Of a stretch of DNA of 64,000 bases, positions 7,935-16,534 are shown in pieces. The translations under genes were made by a program, and so were the position numbers. The notes beneath the pieces are model-generated. The model was not told where the DNA came from and did no database searches. It saw only the letters and a program-made list of their open reading frames with translations. The stretch is from assembly GCF_040546585.1 (NCBI RefSeq), contig NZ_JBEPOC010000001.1:930001-994000 (forward strand), written 5' to 3'. This DNA is from Marmoricola sp. OAE513. GTDB taxonomy: Bacteria; Actinomycetota; Actinomycetes; Propionibacteriales; Nocardioidaceae. Positions within the stretch are counted from its first letter, which is position 1; every line of letters starts with the position of its first letter.

Positions 7935-8591
7935 ATGGACATCGAAGCGCTCCGGCTCGCGGTCTACGGCACCTTCGCCAGGGGGAAGGTGCCGACCATC
8001 GCCAGCCTCGCCGAGGATCTCGGCACGATGAAGGACGACGTCCGCGGCGGTCTGTTCTCCCTGGCCAACAACCGGCACGTGGTCCTCGGCGCCGACGGCG
8101 AGATAGCCATGGCACACCCGTTCTCCGCGGTCCCGATGGGCTTCTCGGTGATGGCCCGCGAGGAGCTCTGGTGGGGCGGCTGCGCGTGGGACTCGTTCGC
8201 GCTACCGCACCTGCTGCCCGGCCGCGGACCGATGCTGGTCGCGACCCGTTGCCCGGCGTGCGAGCGCCCGCACAGCTGGAACGTCTCGAACCTCGCACCT
8301 CCCGACGGCGACCAGGTCGCCCACTTCCTCGTGCCGGTCGAACGGATGTGGGTGAACGTGCTGCACACGTGCAGCCACCAGCGGATCTTCTGCTCCGAGG
8401 CGTGCGTCGACGACTGGCTCGCACTCACCGGACGTCCGAAGGGAGCCGTGCTCGACCTGACCACCCTGTGGAACCTGGCGCAGCACTGGTACGACGGCCG
8501 CCTCGAGCGCGGCTACCGACGGCGCGAGCCTGCCGAGTCTGCGCAGTACCTGCGCAGCGTCGGGCTGACCGGCGCGTTCTGGGGCGCCTGA
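7935..8591 (+). CDS. Alkylmercury lyase (MerB)-like protein, 218 aa
   Basis: The N-terminal ~60 residues look like a winged helix (IASLAEDLGTMKDDVRGGLF). The following domain resembles organomercurial lyase MerB: Cys83 and Asp86 in GGCAWDSFALP match the CAxD pair of MerB, and Cys153 in RIFCSEACVDDW lies where the second catalytic cysteine is expected. Extra cysteines (a CPAC motif near 106-109, Cys146, Cys157) could bind metal. MerB splits carbon-mercury bonds, but no merA, merR or merT lies nearby. This may therefore be a family member with another role. Family confidence is good; activity is uncertain. Confidence 0.72.
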   Translation: MDIEALRLAVYGTFARGKVPTIASLAEDLGTMKDDVRGGLFSLANNRHVVLGADGEIAMAHPFSAVPMGFSVMAREELWWGGCAWDSFALPHLLPGRGPMLVATRCPACERPHSWNVSNLAPPDGDQVAHFLVPVERMWVNVLHTCSHQRIFCSEACVDDWLALTGRPKGAVLDLTTLWNLAQHWYDGRLERGYRRREPAESAQYLRSVGLTGAFWGA

Positions 8592-8592
8592 G

Positions 8593-9618
8593 TCACACGC
8601 CGCCGAGGCGCCGCAGGATCACCGCAGCCGGCTCGTCAGTCGCGTCCGCGAACCCCGTCCCGGCCCAGAGATTGATGTTCTCGGGGTCGCCGGCCTCGTG
8701 CGCGGCCCGTCGCAGTGGCGTCGTCAGGTGGTGGATCGCCGGGTAGCCGGCAGGGGCACGCTCGGTGAACCGATCGGCGAAGCCGTTGCGCAGCGCTCGG
8801 GCCGGACGACCCGAGAACGCGCGCGTGACGACGGTCTCCGTTCGCGTCGGGTCAGCGAGCGCCGCCTTGTACGTCGCGGACGCGCCGCTCTCGGGCGACC
8901 GCAGCAGGACGGTCCCGACGACGACAGCCTCCGCTCCGGCCGCCAGCGCACCCTGCACCTGCACGGACGTGCTGATGCCACCGGCCGCCCAGAGCGGCAG
9001 GTCCGTCCTCGATCGGAACACCCCGAGGAGGCTCTCCAGCGGTTGCTCGGACGGGAGGGTCTCCGGAGTCGTCGTCCCCGAGTGCCCACCGGCGAACGCG
9101 GACTGGACGATCAGCCCGTCGACCCCGGCCTGCTCGGCCTGCGCGCCCTCCGGCAGCGACGTCACGGTCTGGAAGGTTCGGGTGCCGACGGCGCGCAACG
9201 CGGCGACCACGTCGGCGTCCGGGATCCCGAAGGCGAAGCTCACCACCGGCACCGGGTGCGCGAGGAGCAGCGCGATCTTCGCCTCCCACTCGTCGTCGTC
9301 CTCGCGCAGCGCCACGGTCCTCAGGTCGACCCCGAGCGGAGCAGCGACGGGCGCCAGGCGCGCGGCGTACTCGTCGTAAGAGGTCGGGTCGACGGGGACG
9401 GGCCTGGGCACGAACAGGTTCACGCCGAAGGGCACACCGGCGATCCGGACGGCCTCGATCTGCTCGCCGAGGACTGCGGCGGTCTTGTAACCGCCCGCCA
9501 GGAACCCGAGCCCGCCGGCCTCTGCTGCCGCGAGCACCAGGGCAGGGGTGCTCGGCCCACCGGCCATCGGGGCGGCGACCACCGGGACCGTGGCGCCGAG
9601 ATCGGACAGCACACTCAC
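8593..9618 (-). CDS. Nitronate monooxygenase (2-nitropropane dioxygenase family), 341 aa
   Basis: This is an FMN-dependent TIM-barrel enzyme that oxidises alkyl nitronates. It starts at a phosphate-binding-type APMAGGPSTPALVLAAAEAG and carries GLGFLAGGYKT. QSAFAGGHSG supplies the catalytic His region, PLWAAGGISTS binds FMN phosphate, and EAVVVGTVLLRSPESGAS closes the barrel. The GTG at 9618 overlaps the TGA of the upstream TfoX-domain gene (GTGA), fixing the start by translational coupling. It is convergent with the MerB-like gene, one base between stops. Confidence 0.88.
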   Translation of the reverse strand: MSVLSDLGATVPVVAAPMAGGPSTPALVLAAAEAGGLGFLAGGYKTAAVLGEQIEAVRIAGVPFGVNLFVPRPVPVDPTSYDEYAARLAPVAAPLGVDLRTVALREDDDEWEAKIALLLAHPVPVVSFAFGIPDADVVAALRAVGTRTFQTVTSLPEGAQAEQAGVDGLIVQSAFAGGHSGTTTPETLPSEQPLESLLGVFRSRTDLPLWAAGGISTSVQVQGALAAGAEAVVVGTVLLRSPESGASATYKAALADPTRTETVVTRAFSGRPARALRNGFADRFTERAPAGYPAIHHLTTPLRRAAHEAGDPENINLWAGTGFADATDEPAAVILRRLGGV

Positions 9619-9947
9619 TTCGGTGGCAGCGTGCGCGCGTAGTCGAAGCCGACCTCGACCCACTCCGCGAGTGCGTCATCGGTCGTCAGCGCCGGGGTGC
9701 CGACCCGGAGCCAGCCGCCCATCTCCTTGCCGCCCATCTCCATCGGTTCGACGTGGTCGCGCGCGAGCAGCTCCTCGCCCCGGGCCGGGTCGATGCGCAC
9801 CATCAGGTCGCGCTTGCTGCTGGGCGCGACCGCCATGTTCCCGTCGACCAGGAACGCCAACCCCCCGAACATCCGCTTCTCGCTCAGCCCGGGCTCCCCC
9901 TGGCTGACCTCGCGGATCCGGTCGGCGAGCTCTTCGTCGTAGGCCAC
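9615..9947 (-). CDS. TfoX/Sxy N-terminal domain protein, 110 aa
   Basis: This is a stand-alone TfoX N-terminal domain with the hallmark EKRMFGGLAFLVDGNMAVAP and an LMVRIDPARGEELL segment. In gamma-proteobacteria TfoX acts in competence, but short actinobacterial proteins with only this domain have no assigned role. It lies between the DUF1905 gene (9 bases upstream) and the nitronate monooxygenase (4-base overlap), so the three likely form one leftward transcript. Confidence 0.85.
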   Translation of the reverse strand: MAYDEELADRIREVSQGEPGLSEKRMFGGLAFLVDGNMAVAPSSKRDLMVRIDPARGEELLARDHVEPMEMGGKEMGGWLRVGTPALTTDDALAEWVEVGFDYARTLPPK

Positions 9948-9956
9948 CGCTACCTC

Positions 9957-10244
9957 CTAGATGTCGATCGTGAGCCGGACCTCGACGACATCGTCGAGAT
10001 CGATCCCCTCGGCCTTGCGCACAGCCAGCTTGAGGGGCACGACGTACCGGCCCTCGCGCGGCCACAACGACGTGGTCCAGGAGGTGCCGCCGATCCGGAC
10101 CGTCACCGGGATCATCCCCCAGCCGTAGCTGACCGCACCCGCCGTCGCCTCGACCGCCGCGGACTCCTCGTCGGGCACGGCGACGAAGTGGTGGGGAGCC
10201 GGACCCCGCCACTCGAAGACCTCACCGCTGAACTCGACGTCCAC
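9957..10244 (-). CDS. DUF1905 domain protein, 95 aa
   Basis: This is a small beta-rich protein matching the DUF1905 pattern: FSGEVFEWRGPAPHHFVAVP at the N-terminus, a central YGWGMIPVTVRIGGTSWTTS, and a YVVPLKLAVRKAEGI then VEVRLTI tail. The fold is thought to be a small beta barrel with no known biochemical function. It is the first gene of a leftward cluster with the TfoX and nitronate monooxygenase genes. Confidence 0.82.
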   Translation of the reverse strand: MDVEFSGEVFEWRGPAPHHFVAVPDEESAAVEATAGAVSYGWGMIPVTVRIGGTSWTTSLWPREGRYVVPLKLAVRKAEGIDLDDVVEVRLTIDI

Positions 10245-10274
10245 ACCGCCACCCTAGACAGCACCCACCGACAG

Positions 10275-10682
10275 TCAGGAGAGTCCGGCGAACGTGTCCT
10301 CGCCAGGACGCCAGACCCGGGTCGACCCGTCGTCGAACCCTGCAAGCGTCGCGATCTCGTCGCCGACCAGCTCGTCCGCCGAAGGGTCGACACCGATCCA
10401 GCCACCACCCAGCTCGACGCGCAAACCGCGTCCGGGCTCCTCCGCCGTGGCGGTGACCTCGTCGCCGAGCAGAGCCCGCAGCGCGTCGGCGTACCCGGTG
10501 TCGGCCGACCAGTACGCCGTCCCGTCACGGCTCACCACCGGCATGCAGTCCAGGCTGAGGAACGGCATGTGGAAGCTCTCGTCGTTCTCGAACCGCAGCT
10601 GCACGTGGTCGACACCGAGCTCGACGGAGTAGAGCCGGGCGCCGACCAGACGCGCCAGCAGCTCGTTGGGGACCACGCTCAC
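10275..10682 (-). CDS. Hypothetical protein coupled to rnhA, 135 aa
   Basis: I do not recognise a family. The GTG at 10682 overlaps the rnhA stop (GTGA), which fixes the start. The protein is acidic and soluble, with [19 protein letters not shown], then a cysteine in LSLDCMPVV, and ends GEDTFAGLS. Alternating strands suggest a small beta-rich domain. Tight coupling implies it is made together with RNase HI, but no functional link is evident from sequence. Confidence 0.65.
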   Translation of the reverse strand: MSVVPNELLARLVGARLYSVELGVDHVQLRFENDESFHMPFLSLDCMPVVSRDGTAYWSADTGYADALRALLGDEVTATAEEPGRGLRVELGGGWIGVDPSADELVGDEIATLAGFDDGSTRVWRPGEDTFAGLS

Positions 10683-11146
10683 CGCGCTCCGCCCGCAGCA
10701 CTGCTCATCGCCTCGGCCATGCCGCGGGTGGCCAGCTCGTCGGCGAGCTCGTTGTCCGGGACGCCGGCGTGGCCCTTCACCCAGAACCACTCGACCTGGT
10801 GGGCCTCGCACGCAGCCAGCAGCCGCTGCCAGAGATCGACGTTCTTGACCGGCTGCTTGCCCGAGGTCTTCCAGCCGTTCCTCGCCCAGCCGGTCACCCA
10901 CGTGGTGATCCCGTTCCGGACGTAGGTGCTGTCGGTGTAGAGGTGGACGACGACCGGCCGCTTGAGCGCCTCGAGCGCCATGATCGGCGCGGTCAGCTCC
11001 ATCCGGTTGTTGGTGGTCTCGCCCGGTTCGCCCCCGCAGAGCTCGAGCACGTGCTCGCCCTGGCGCAGCACGGCCCCCCAGCCTCCGGGGCCTGGGTTCG
11101 GCGTACATCCGCCGTCGGTGTGGATGGTCACCACGTCGTCACTCAC
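10679..11146 (-). CDS. rnhA: Ribonuclease HI, 155 aa
   Basis: The enzyme cuts the RNA strand of RNA-DNA hybrids. The DEDD active site is complete: Asp11 in [17 protein letters not shown], Glu50 in [10 protein letters not shown], Asp72 in [12 protein letters not shown], and Asp136 in [11 protein letters not shown]. The flexible-loop histidine is in [11 protein letters not shown] choose the GTG at 11146 because AGGA precedes it; an ATG at 11164 has no ribosome binding site. The length matches the bacterial enzyme. It is divergent from the LuxR-type gene at 11204. Confidence 0.93.
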   Translation of the reverse strand: MSDDVVTIHTDGGCTPNPGPGGWGAVLRQGEHVLELCGGEPGETTNNRMELTAPIMALEALKRPVVVHLYTDSTYVRNGITTWVTGWARNGWKTSGKQPVKNVDLWQRLLAACEAHQVEWFWVKGHAGVPDNELADELATRGMAEAMSSAAGGAR

Positions 11147-11203
11147 CGGATAATCCTGTCTCATCGACGAGCAAACGCGTGCACAATCCCCCTCAGGAGG
11201 TTC

Positions 11204-12811
11204 GTGTTGCCCACCCGCATCGAAGCCGAGGCACTCCGCCGCGCCCGAGACTGGCCCGCGGTGTACGACGCCTACCGCGACCTCGAGGAGCGCACGGCAT
11301 CGGTCGTCGAGCACCAGGCCGAGGCGGCGTGGTGGCTGGGGCGGATGGACGAGTCGATCCGGCTCTACCAGGACGCCTACCGCGGGTACCTCGAGTCCGG
11401 GGAGCGCCAGCACGCCGCCCGTACGGCCGTGCACCTCTCGATCCACACCCGCCTGGTCGGCGAGGCCGCGCAGAGCGCCGGCTGGGTCGGCACCGCGCAC
11501 CGGCTGCTCGCCGAGGAGCCCGAGGGCCCGTGCCACGGCTACGCCATGTACCTGGACACAGCCGGCCTGACCGGCACCGACCTGGACGCCGCGTGGGAGT
11601 CGGCACGCCGGATGCAGGAGATCGGCGGCACCCACGGCGACCCCACCCTCGTCGCTCTCGGCGTCTACTTCGAGGGTCGCGTCCGGATCAAGCAGGCCCG
11701 CGTCGCCGAGGGTCTCGCGCTGCTCGACGAGGCCATGGTCGCGGCGCTGTCCGACGGCCCCGGACCGCTGTGGACCGGAGCGATCTACTGCGGCCTGATG
11801 GACGCGTGCAACGAGCTGCGTGACCTGCGCCGTGCGTCGGAGTGGACCGAGGCCACCCGTCGCTGGTCGCACCCGCTGCCGCTGGCCTCGGTGTACCCGG
11901 GCATCTGCCGGGTGCACCGCGCGCAGGTGCTGCAGAGCCGCGGCGACTGGGACAAGGCCGAGGAGGAAGCCCTCGGGGCCTGCGTCGACATGGTCGGCAT
12001 CGACGTCTTCGCGGTGGCCGACGCGTACTACGAGGTCGGTGAGGTCCGCCGGATGCGGGGGGACCACGCGGGTGCCGAGCAGGCCTACCACCAGGCCCAC
12101 GACTACGGCCGCGACCCGCAGCCGGGGATGGCGCTGCTCCGTCTTGCGCAGGGTCGAGTCGACGACGCGTCGAGCTCGATCAAGATCTCGCTGACACCCG
12201 GCAACGGCAGCCGCCTGGACCAGGCACCGCGCCATGTCGCCCAGGTCGACATCGCGCTGGCCGCCGACGACCTCGACCTCGCGGAGGCCTCGGCGGCCGA
12301 GGTCCTCGAGGTCGCGGAGATGTTCGACAGCGACGGCTTGCGCGCCGAGGGTCACCGCTGCCACGGGGCCCTCCTGCTCGCGCGCGGCCGGGCGGTCGAG
12401 GCGCTCGCGCCGCTGCGGATGGCCTTCAACGAGTGGAAGCAGCTCGAGGTCCCCTACGAGACGGGCCGCACCCGGCTGCACCTCGCCGAGGCCTACCGTG
12501 CGCTCGGTGACAACGACGCCGCCGAGCGCGAGGCCGCCGCGGCGCAGGCGTGCTTCGACGCGCTCGGCGTGGTCGCTCCGACCTGCGACGACGCCGCACC
12601 TGCCGGTCTGACCGCACGCGAGGTCGAAGTCATCCGGCTGCTCGCCGGTGGGATGAGCAACAAGGAGATCGCCGAGGCGCTCTTCCTCAGCCCCAAGACG
12701 GTCGCCCGGCACCTCTCGAACATCTTTGTGAAGACCGGCAGCGCCACCCGCTCGGCCGCGACGGCGTTCGCCTACGACCACGGGCTCGTGGGTCGTTCTA
12801 CCCACAGCTGA
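11204..12811 (+). CDS. LuxR-type regulator with TPR-like sensor region, 535 aa
   Basis: Residues ~1-440 are helical repeats of TPR type (for example [49 protein letters not shown]). The C-terminal ~65 residues are a LuxR/FixJ helix-turn-helix: [20 protein letters not shown] then [20 protein letters not shown]. There is no Walker A motif, so it is not a LAL ATPase. The start is GTG 11204 or TTG 11207; AGGAGG ends at 11200, and the spacing favours TTG slightly. The next gene on the same strand is a DUF4242 gene preceded by an inverted repeat, a likely target. The signal sensed is unknown. Confidence 0.85.
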   Translation: MLPTRIEAEALRRARDWPAVYDAYRDLEERTASVVEHQAEAAWWLGRMDESIRLYQDAYRGYLESGERQHAARTAVHLSIHTRLVGEAAQSAGWVGTAHRLLAEEPEGPCHGYAMYLDTAGLTGTDLDAAWESARRMQEIGGTHGDPTLVALGVYFEGRVRIKQARVAEGLALLDEAMVAALSDGPGPLWTGAIYCGLMDACNELRDLRRASEWTEATRRWSHPLPLASVYPGICRVHRAQVLQSRGDWDKAEEEALGACVDMVGIDVFAVADAYYEVGEVRRMRGDHAGAEQAYHQAHDYGRDPQPGMALLRLAQGRVDDASSSIKISLTPGNGSRLDQAPRHVAQVDIALAADDLDLAEASAAEVLEVAEMFDSDGLRAEGHRCHGALLLARGRAVEALAPLRMAFNEWKQLEVPYETGRTRLHLAEAYRALGDNDAAEREAAAAQACFDALGVVAPTCDDAAPAGLTAREVEVIRLLAGGMSNKEIAEALFLSPKTVARHLSNIFVKTGSATRSAATAFAYDHGLVGRSTHS

Positions 12812-12877
12812 TCCCCACCAGGTTGGGTCTCCCGTCCGATGAGGGCACCCGCCCCGCAGTCCTAGCTTCTTGGCATC

Positions 12878-12893
12878 GGTTCCGACCGGAACC
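12878..12893. promoter_or_regulatory. Inverted repeat GGTTCC-N4-GGAACC upstream of DUF4242 gene
   Basis: A perfect 6-bp-arm inverted repeat lies 22 bases before the DUF4242 start codon, just ahead of the AAGGAG ribosome binding site. It could be an operator for the LuxR-type regulator next door, or a small hairpin in the leader. Which one cannot be told from sequence. Confidence 0.35.
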
Positions 12894-12914
12894 ACCGACC
12901 AAGGAGAAACCGCA

Positions 12915-13187
12915 ATGCCGAAGTTCGTGATCGAACGTGAACTGCCCGGTGCCGGCCAGCTGTCCCAGGACGAGCTGCACGCCATCGCCGTCAAGTCGAA
13001 CTCTGTCCTCGCCGACATGGGCGGCCGCGCCCAGTGGCTGCAGAGCTTCGTCACCGACGACAAGATCTACTGCGTCTACGTCGGCGACGACGCCGACGCG
13101 GTCCGCGAGCACGCCCGCGTCGGTGGCTTTCCCGCCAACGTCGTGAGCCAGGTCGCGGGAACGATCGACCCGACGACCGGAGAGTGA
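12915..13187 (+). CDS. DUF4242 protein, 90 aa
   Basis: This is a small ferredoxin-like alpha/beta domain protein: it begins [20 protein letters not shown], has [20 protein letters not shown] in the middle, and the DUF4242 hallmark [20 protein letters not shown]. The family is annotated as nickel-binding or unknown in databases I recall; no metal site is obvious here. AAGGAG at 12901 supports the ATG at 12915. It follows the LuxR-TPR gene by 103 bases, a pairing that suggests regulation. Confidence 0.82.
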   Translation: MPKFVIERELPGAGQLSQDELHAIAVKSNSVLADMGGRAQWLQSFVTDDKIYCVYVGDDADAVREHARVGGFPANVVSQVAGTIDPTTGE

Positions 13188-13266
13188 GTACCGGGCGGGT
13201 GGGGCCGTCGGCGCCCGGGCTCTTCTCGGGACTCCTCCCCACGAGCTCGCCGAACGGCCTCCCCCG

Positions 13267-13641
13267 CTACCGGTCCTGGTACTCGATGACGGCGCGGGCG
13301 AAAACGCCCCGCGGCAGCCGGACCTCGACGTGAACCGGCTCGAGGTCGGCGAGCTGGGTCTGCACCAGCTCGAGCTGCTTGGCCATGTCGCGGGTGCCCG
13401 AGGTCCACAGGCTGATCCCGTCGTCGGTCAGCTCGAAGGTCCAGTCCTCGAAGACCCGCACCAGGCCGGCGCCGGCCAGCTTCCCCAGCGCACCCTCGAG
13501 CTCGGCCTCCAGGAGGATGGCGTGGTTCATCCAGTCGGCAGCTCCGATCAGCTCGGTCAGCGTGCACGGCCGGTGGTGGCCGGCGATCGAGGCGAAGACC
13601 CAGGCGTCCGCGAAGTCCCACCCCGTCGTCGCCCGGCTCAT
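13267..13641 (-). CDS. Winged-helix-like hypothetical protein, 124 aa
   Basis: The pattern FADAWVFASIAGHHRPCTLTE, LIGAADWMNHAIL, LEGALGKLAGAGLVRVFED and WTFELTDDGISLW is that of a winged helix with a beta wing, followed by a C-terminal strand region (VHVEVRLPRGVF). It may be a small DNA-binding or protein-interaction module; no ligand domain is present. The start ATG overlaps the stop of the upstream VOC gene (ATGA), so they are coupled. It converges with the DUF4242 gene. Confidence 0.65.
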   Translation of the reverse strand: MSRATTGWDFADAWVFASIAGHHRPCTLTELIGAADWMNHAILLEAELEGALGKLAGAGLVRVFEDWTFELTDDGISLWTSGTRDMAKQLELVQTQLADLEPVHVEVRLPRGVFARAVIEYQDR

Positions 13642-14255
13642 GGGGTGATCAAAGCGGTACGCACCGACATATCGAAGTCCCGGTGGCGCAGCGTGGTGAT
13701 CCGGCGGCCGGGCTGAACGGCATCCTTGACCCGCGAGGTCGACTTCCCGAGGAGCTCGACGGTGGCGTCGAGGTCGGCGACGACGTAGGTCACGCCCCAC
13801 AGGCTGGCCGGTCCGGTGGCGGCCGAGTCCGGAGCACCGATGACCTCGAGGATCACCTCGCCGAGCCGGAAGAACACCTGGCGGATCGCCGTGCCGCCGA
13901 GCTCGCCGTCGCGCTCGCGGCGGGCGCGGACGCCGAGCCCTTCGAGCACGGCGACCGTGCGCGGCAGGTCGGGCGAGAGCAGCACCACGTGGTCGATCTG
14001 GGTGACGCCGTTCGCGTGCTCCTCGGCAACCGAGGGCGGGTGCGACGACGCCGTGGTCGGTACGCCGTCCAGGTCGGCGGTCCCCTCGGGCACCCCGCGC
14101 AGCGACCAGCCGACCAGACCCAGCCCGCGCTCCCGGCCGACGAGCCGGATCCGCACGGTCCCGACACGGCACAGGTCGCCGTCGACGGTGAAACCGGCGA
14201 CCGACCAGGCCTCAGGAGCGTCCGCGACGAGCAGCTCGTCGACGGTGACGGTCAT
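13638..14255 (-). CDS. Glyoxalase-like (VOC) domain protein, 205 aa
   Basis: Residues ~1-80 form an unassigned N-terminal part. Residues ~85-205 form a VOC-like domain starting VTQIDHVVLLSPDLPRTVAV, with VLEGLGVRARRERDGELGG, RQVFFRLGEVILEVIGAP (ending in a Glu ligand) and a VTYVVADLDATVELLG second half. It overlaps both neighbours by four bases (ATGA upstream and downstream), forming a tightly coupled three-gene run. The substrate is unknown. Confidence 0.78.
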   Translation of the reverse strand: MTVTVDELLVADAPEAWSVAGFTVDGDLCRVGTVRIRLVGRERGLGLVGWSLRGVPEGTADLDGVPTTASSHPPSVAEEHANGVTQIDHVVLLSPDLPRTVAVLEGLGVRARRERDGELGGTAIRQVFFRLGEVILEVIGAPDSAATGPASLWGVTYVVADLDATVELLGKSTSRVKDAVQPGRRITTLRHRDFDMSVRTALITP

Positions 14256-14446
14256 CGACCCTCGCGCTCGGCACGCTCCCGCTTGATCCGGGCGATCACG
14301 TCGTCGGCCTCGTCCTGCTTGTTGCCCACGGGCCGCTCGGCGTCCCGGGGCTTCCGCTCGTGGGAGGGGTGCGGCTTGTGCCGCGGCGGGGAGGCGAACT
14401 CCGGGAAGTCGTCGGCCGCGACCGGACTCTCGTCGTCACCGTGCAT
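14252..14446 (-). CDS. Small charged hypothetical protein, 64 aa
   Basis: This short, very hydrophilic protein is rich in Asp, Glu, Arg, Lys and His (AADDFPEFASPPRHKPHPSH, then EADDVIARIKRERAEREGR). The C-terminal half could be one helix. It looks intrinsically disordered. The frame is supported by the coupled four-base overlap with the VOC gene downstream. I cannot assign a function. Confidence 0.5.
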   Translation of the reverse strand: MHGDDESPVAADDFPEFASPPRHKPHPSHERKPRDAERPVGNKQDEADDVIARIKRERAEREGR

Positions 14447-14522
14447 GGTCCCGCTCCCCTCCTCCGTGGAGGCCCCAGCGTACCGGCGAGGGCGGCGGAG
14501 GGACCGGAGGACGTCCGGTCCG

Positions 14523-15704
14523 TCAGGGGGTGAAGACCACCTTCACCATGCCGTCCTCCTTGGCCCGGAACTTCGCGTAGGCCTCGGGCGCGTCCGCGAG
14601 CGGCAACCGGTGGGTCGCGAACGTCTCGGTCCCCAGCGGGTCGGCGTCGTCGGTCACCAGCGGCAGCAGGTCGTCGCTCCAGCGCCGGACGTTCGCCTGG
14701 CCCATCCGCAGCTGGATCTGCTTGTCGAACAGCTGCAGCATCGGCATCGGATCGGTGGCGCCTCCGTAGACACCCACCAACGACACGGTGCCTCCGCGGC
14801 GTACGGCGTCGATGGAGTCGTGCAGAGCGGCCAGCCGGTCGATGCCCGCCGTGGTCATCAGCTTGCGCGCGGCTGCGTCGGGCAGCAGACCGACCGCCTT
14901 GATCGCCTTCTCGGCCACCGGGTTGCCGTGGGCCTCCATGCCCACCGCGTCGATGACGGAGTCGGCGCCGCGTCCCGAGGTCCGGGACCGGACCTCCTCG
15001 CCGAGGTCGTCGACCTCGGTGATGTCGATCGTCTCGGCTCCCCGCGCCCGCACCCGCTCGAGCCGCTCGGGCACGAGGTCGGCGACGATCACCCGGTGTC
15101 CCTCGTGCAGGGCGATCCGCGCCGCCATGTCACCGATCGGGCCGGCGCCCATCACCAGCAGGACCCCGTCCTGCGGCAGCTCGGCGTACCGGACGGCCTG
15201 GTAGGCGGTCGGCAGCACGTCGGAGAGGTAGACGAACCGGTCGTCGGAGGGGCCGTCGGGGACCTTGATCGGGAGGAAGTCGGCGAACTGCACCCGCAGG
15301 TACTCCGCCTGTCCGCCGGGCACCGCGCCGTAGAGCTTGCTGTAGCCCAGCAGGCTGGCACCCGTCCCCTGGTCGCGGTTCTGGGTCGTCTCGCACTGGC
15401 TGTGCAGGCCCTGGTCGCAGGTCCAGCAGCTGCCGCAGCTGACGTTGAACGGAACGACGACCCTGTCGCCCACCTTGAGGTCGCGGACGCCGGTGCCCAC
15501 CTCCTCGACGATCCCCATCGGCTCGTAGCCGACGATGTCACCCGGCGTCATGAAGGGGGCCAGGGGTTCGTAGAGGTGCAGGTCGGACCCGCAGAGCCCC
15601 GTGGTGGTGACGCGGATGACGGCGTCGGTCGGTTCGACGATGCCCGGGTCGGGGACCTCCTCGACCCTCATGTCGCGCACACCTTGCCAGGTCACTGCCT
15701 TCAT
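14523..15704 (-). CDS. Zinc-dependent alcohol dehydrogenase (MDR family), 393 aa
   Basis: This is a medium-chain dehydrogenase/reductase similar to actinobacterial glutathione-independent formaldehyde dehydrogenase-like enzymes. Catalytic Cys38 is in TTGLCGSDLHLYE. The structural zinc site has cysteines in VSCGSCWTCDQGLHSQC. The NAD(P) Rossmann motif is VLLVMGAGPIGDMAARIA. The usual catalytic zinc ligand in GHE(P/F)MG is replaced: the sequence reads GYEPMG, so position 60 is Tyr, not His. Glu61 is kept. It is 38 bases from pncC on the same strand. The substrate is unknown; the substitution may weaken zinc binding. Confidence 0.88.
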   Translation of the reverse strand: MKAVTWQGVRDMRVEEVPDPGIVEPTDAVIRVTTTGLCGSDLHLYEPLAPFMTPGDIVGYEPMGIVEEVGTGVRDLKVGDRVVVPFNVSCGSCWTCDQGLHSQCETTQNRDQGTGASLLGYSKLYGAVPGGQAEYLRVQFADFLPIKVPDGPSDDRFVYLSDVLPTAYQAVRYAELPQDGVLLVMGAGPIGDMAARIALHEGHRVIVADLVPERLERVRARGAETIDITEVDDLGEEVRSRTSGRGADSVIDAVGMEAHGNPVAEKAIKAVGLLPDAAARKLMTTAGIDRLAALHDSIDAVRRGGTVSLVGVYGGATDPMPMLQLFDKQIQLRMGQANVRRWSDDLLPLVTDDADPLGTETFATHRLPLADAPEAYAKFRAKEDGMVKVVFTP

Positions 15705-15742
15705 GGGCTCTTCCCTCCCGAGTTGCGGATCCTCCGTCGTCC

Positions 15743-16228
15743 TCAGGTACCCGGGGCCCTCGGCCCCAACCGTCGGACGAGGAGCTCGAGTCCCGCGCTC
15801 ACCGTTTGCTCGACCACGTCGGCCGGTTCGCCCTCGAAGTGGCGCTCGACGACCTCGACGCCGGCGTCCCTGCCAGCGACCGCGAGGAACACGGTGCCGG
15901 CGGGGACCCCTTCGTCAGGGCCCGGTCCGCCGACGCCCGTGACCGCGAGGGAGAGGTCGCAGCCGAGCACGTCGAGGCACCCGCGAGCCATCTGCTGCGC
16001 GCAGGAGGCCGTGTTGACCGGGCCGGGCTCGACGCCGAGGACCTCGAACTTCACCGCGGGCACGTACGCGACGACGCCGCCGCGGAACCAGGTCGCGGCG
16101 TCCTCCGCCGACGCCAGGGCCGCGGCGAGCCGTCCTCCGGTCAACGACTCCGCGACCCCGAGGGTCAGCTCCCGGCTCAGGGCGAGTTCGGCGACCTCGC
16201 CCGCCTGCCGCCCCTCCCGATCACTCAT
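15743..16228 (-). CDS. pncC: Nicotinamide-nucleotide amidase (CinA C-terminal domain, PncC), 161 aa
   Basis: This is a stand-alone CinA C-terminal domain that deamidates NMN to nicotinic acid mononucleotide in NAD recycling. Hallmarks are LGVAESLTGGRLAAALASAE, TWFRGGVVAYVPAVKFEVLG and SLAVTGVGGPGPDEGVPAGT. There is no N-terminal molybdopterin-binding domain, so it is not full-length CinA. The ATG at 16228 starts four bases after the stop of the KGG gene, consistent with an operon. Confidence 0.9.
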   Translation of the reverse strand: MSDREGRQAGEVAELALSRELTLGVAESLTGGRLAAALASAEDAATWFRGGVVAYVPAVKFEVLGVEPGPVNTASCAQQMARGCLDVLGCDLSLAVTGVGGPGPDEGVPAGTVFLAVAGRDAGVEVVERHFEGEPADVVEQTVSAGLELLVRRLGPRAPGT

Positions 16229-16232
16229 CGGC

Positions 16233-16454
16233 TCAGTGCGACGCGGCCTTGCCGCCCTTGCGGCCGGCTTCGACCTTCTGGGCGTGCGTGCCACCCTGCG
16301 AGCTGTTGCCCGAGCCCGAGTGGCTCTTCTTCCCGCCGTTCGACGACGCGTCCGGCGAGTTCGCGATCCTGGCCGCGCGCTGCTTGGACATGCCCTTGTC
16401 CTTGAGGGCCTCGTACTGCTTCTCGTTCTTCACGTTGGCGTTCTTGCTCGGCAT
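16233..16454 (-). CDS. Small KGG-motif stress-type protein (DUF7218-like), 73 aa
   Basis: This is a short basic, hydrophilic protein: MPSKNANVKNEKQYEALKDK, then GMSKQRAARIANSPDASSNG, and a C-terminal EAGRKGGKAASH. The KGG tail and small helical N-terminus resemble general stress-type KGG proteins and what I recall as DUF7218. It probably is disordered after residue 35. It lies directly upstream of pncC. Its molecular role is unknown. Confidence 0.75.
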   Translation of the reverse strand: MPSKNANVKNEKQYEALKDKGMSKQRAARIANSPDASSNGGKKSHSGSGNSSQGGTHAQKVEAGRKGGKAASH

Positions 16455-16534
16455 CGTGCACCACCTCCGGTTCGCCGCGGGCCACAGCGGCCCTCCCGGT
16501 TCGTTACCCAGCCTGGGACGCGCGACGCGCCGGA

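Noticed and set aside
10679-13063. A very long leftward open frame that extends rnhA far upstream across the LuxR gene
   Set aside because: Only the last 155 codons match RNase HI; the upstream part is antisense to a clear TPR-LuxR gene and has the Arg/Gly/Val-rich composition of shadow frames in GC-rich DNA.
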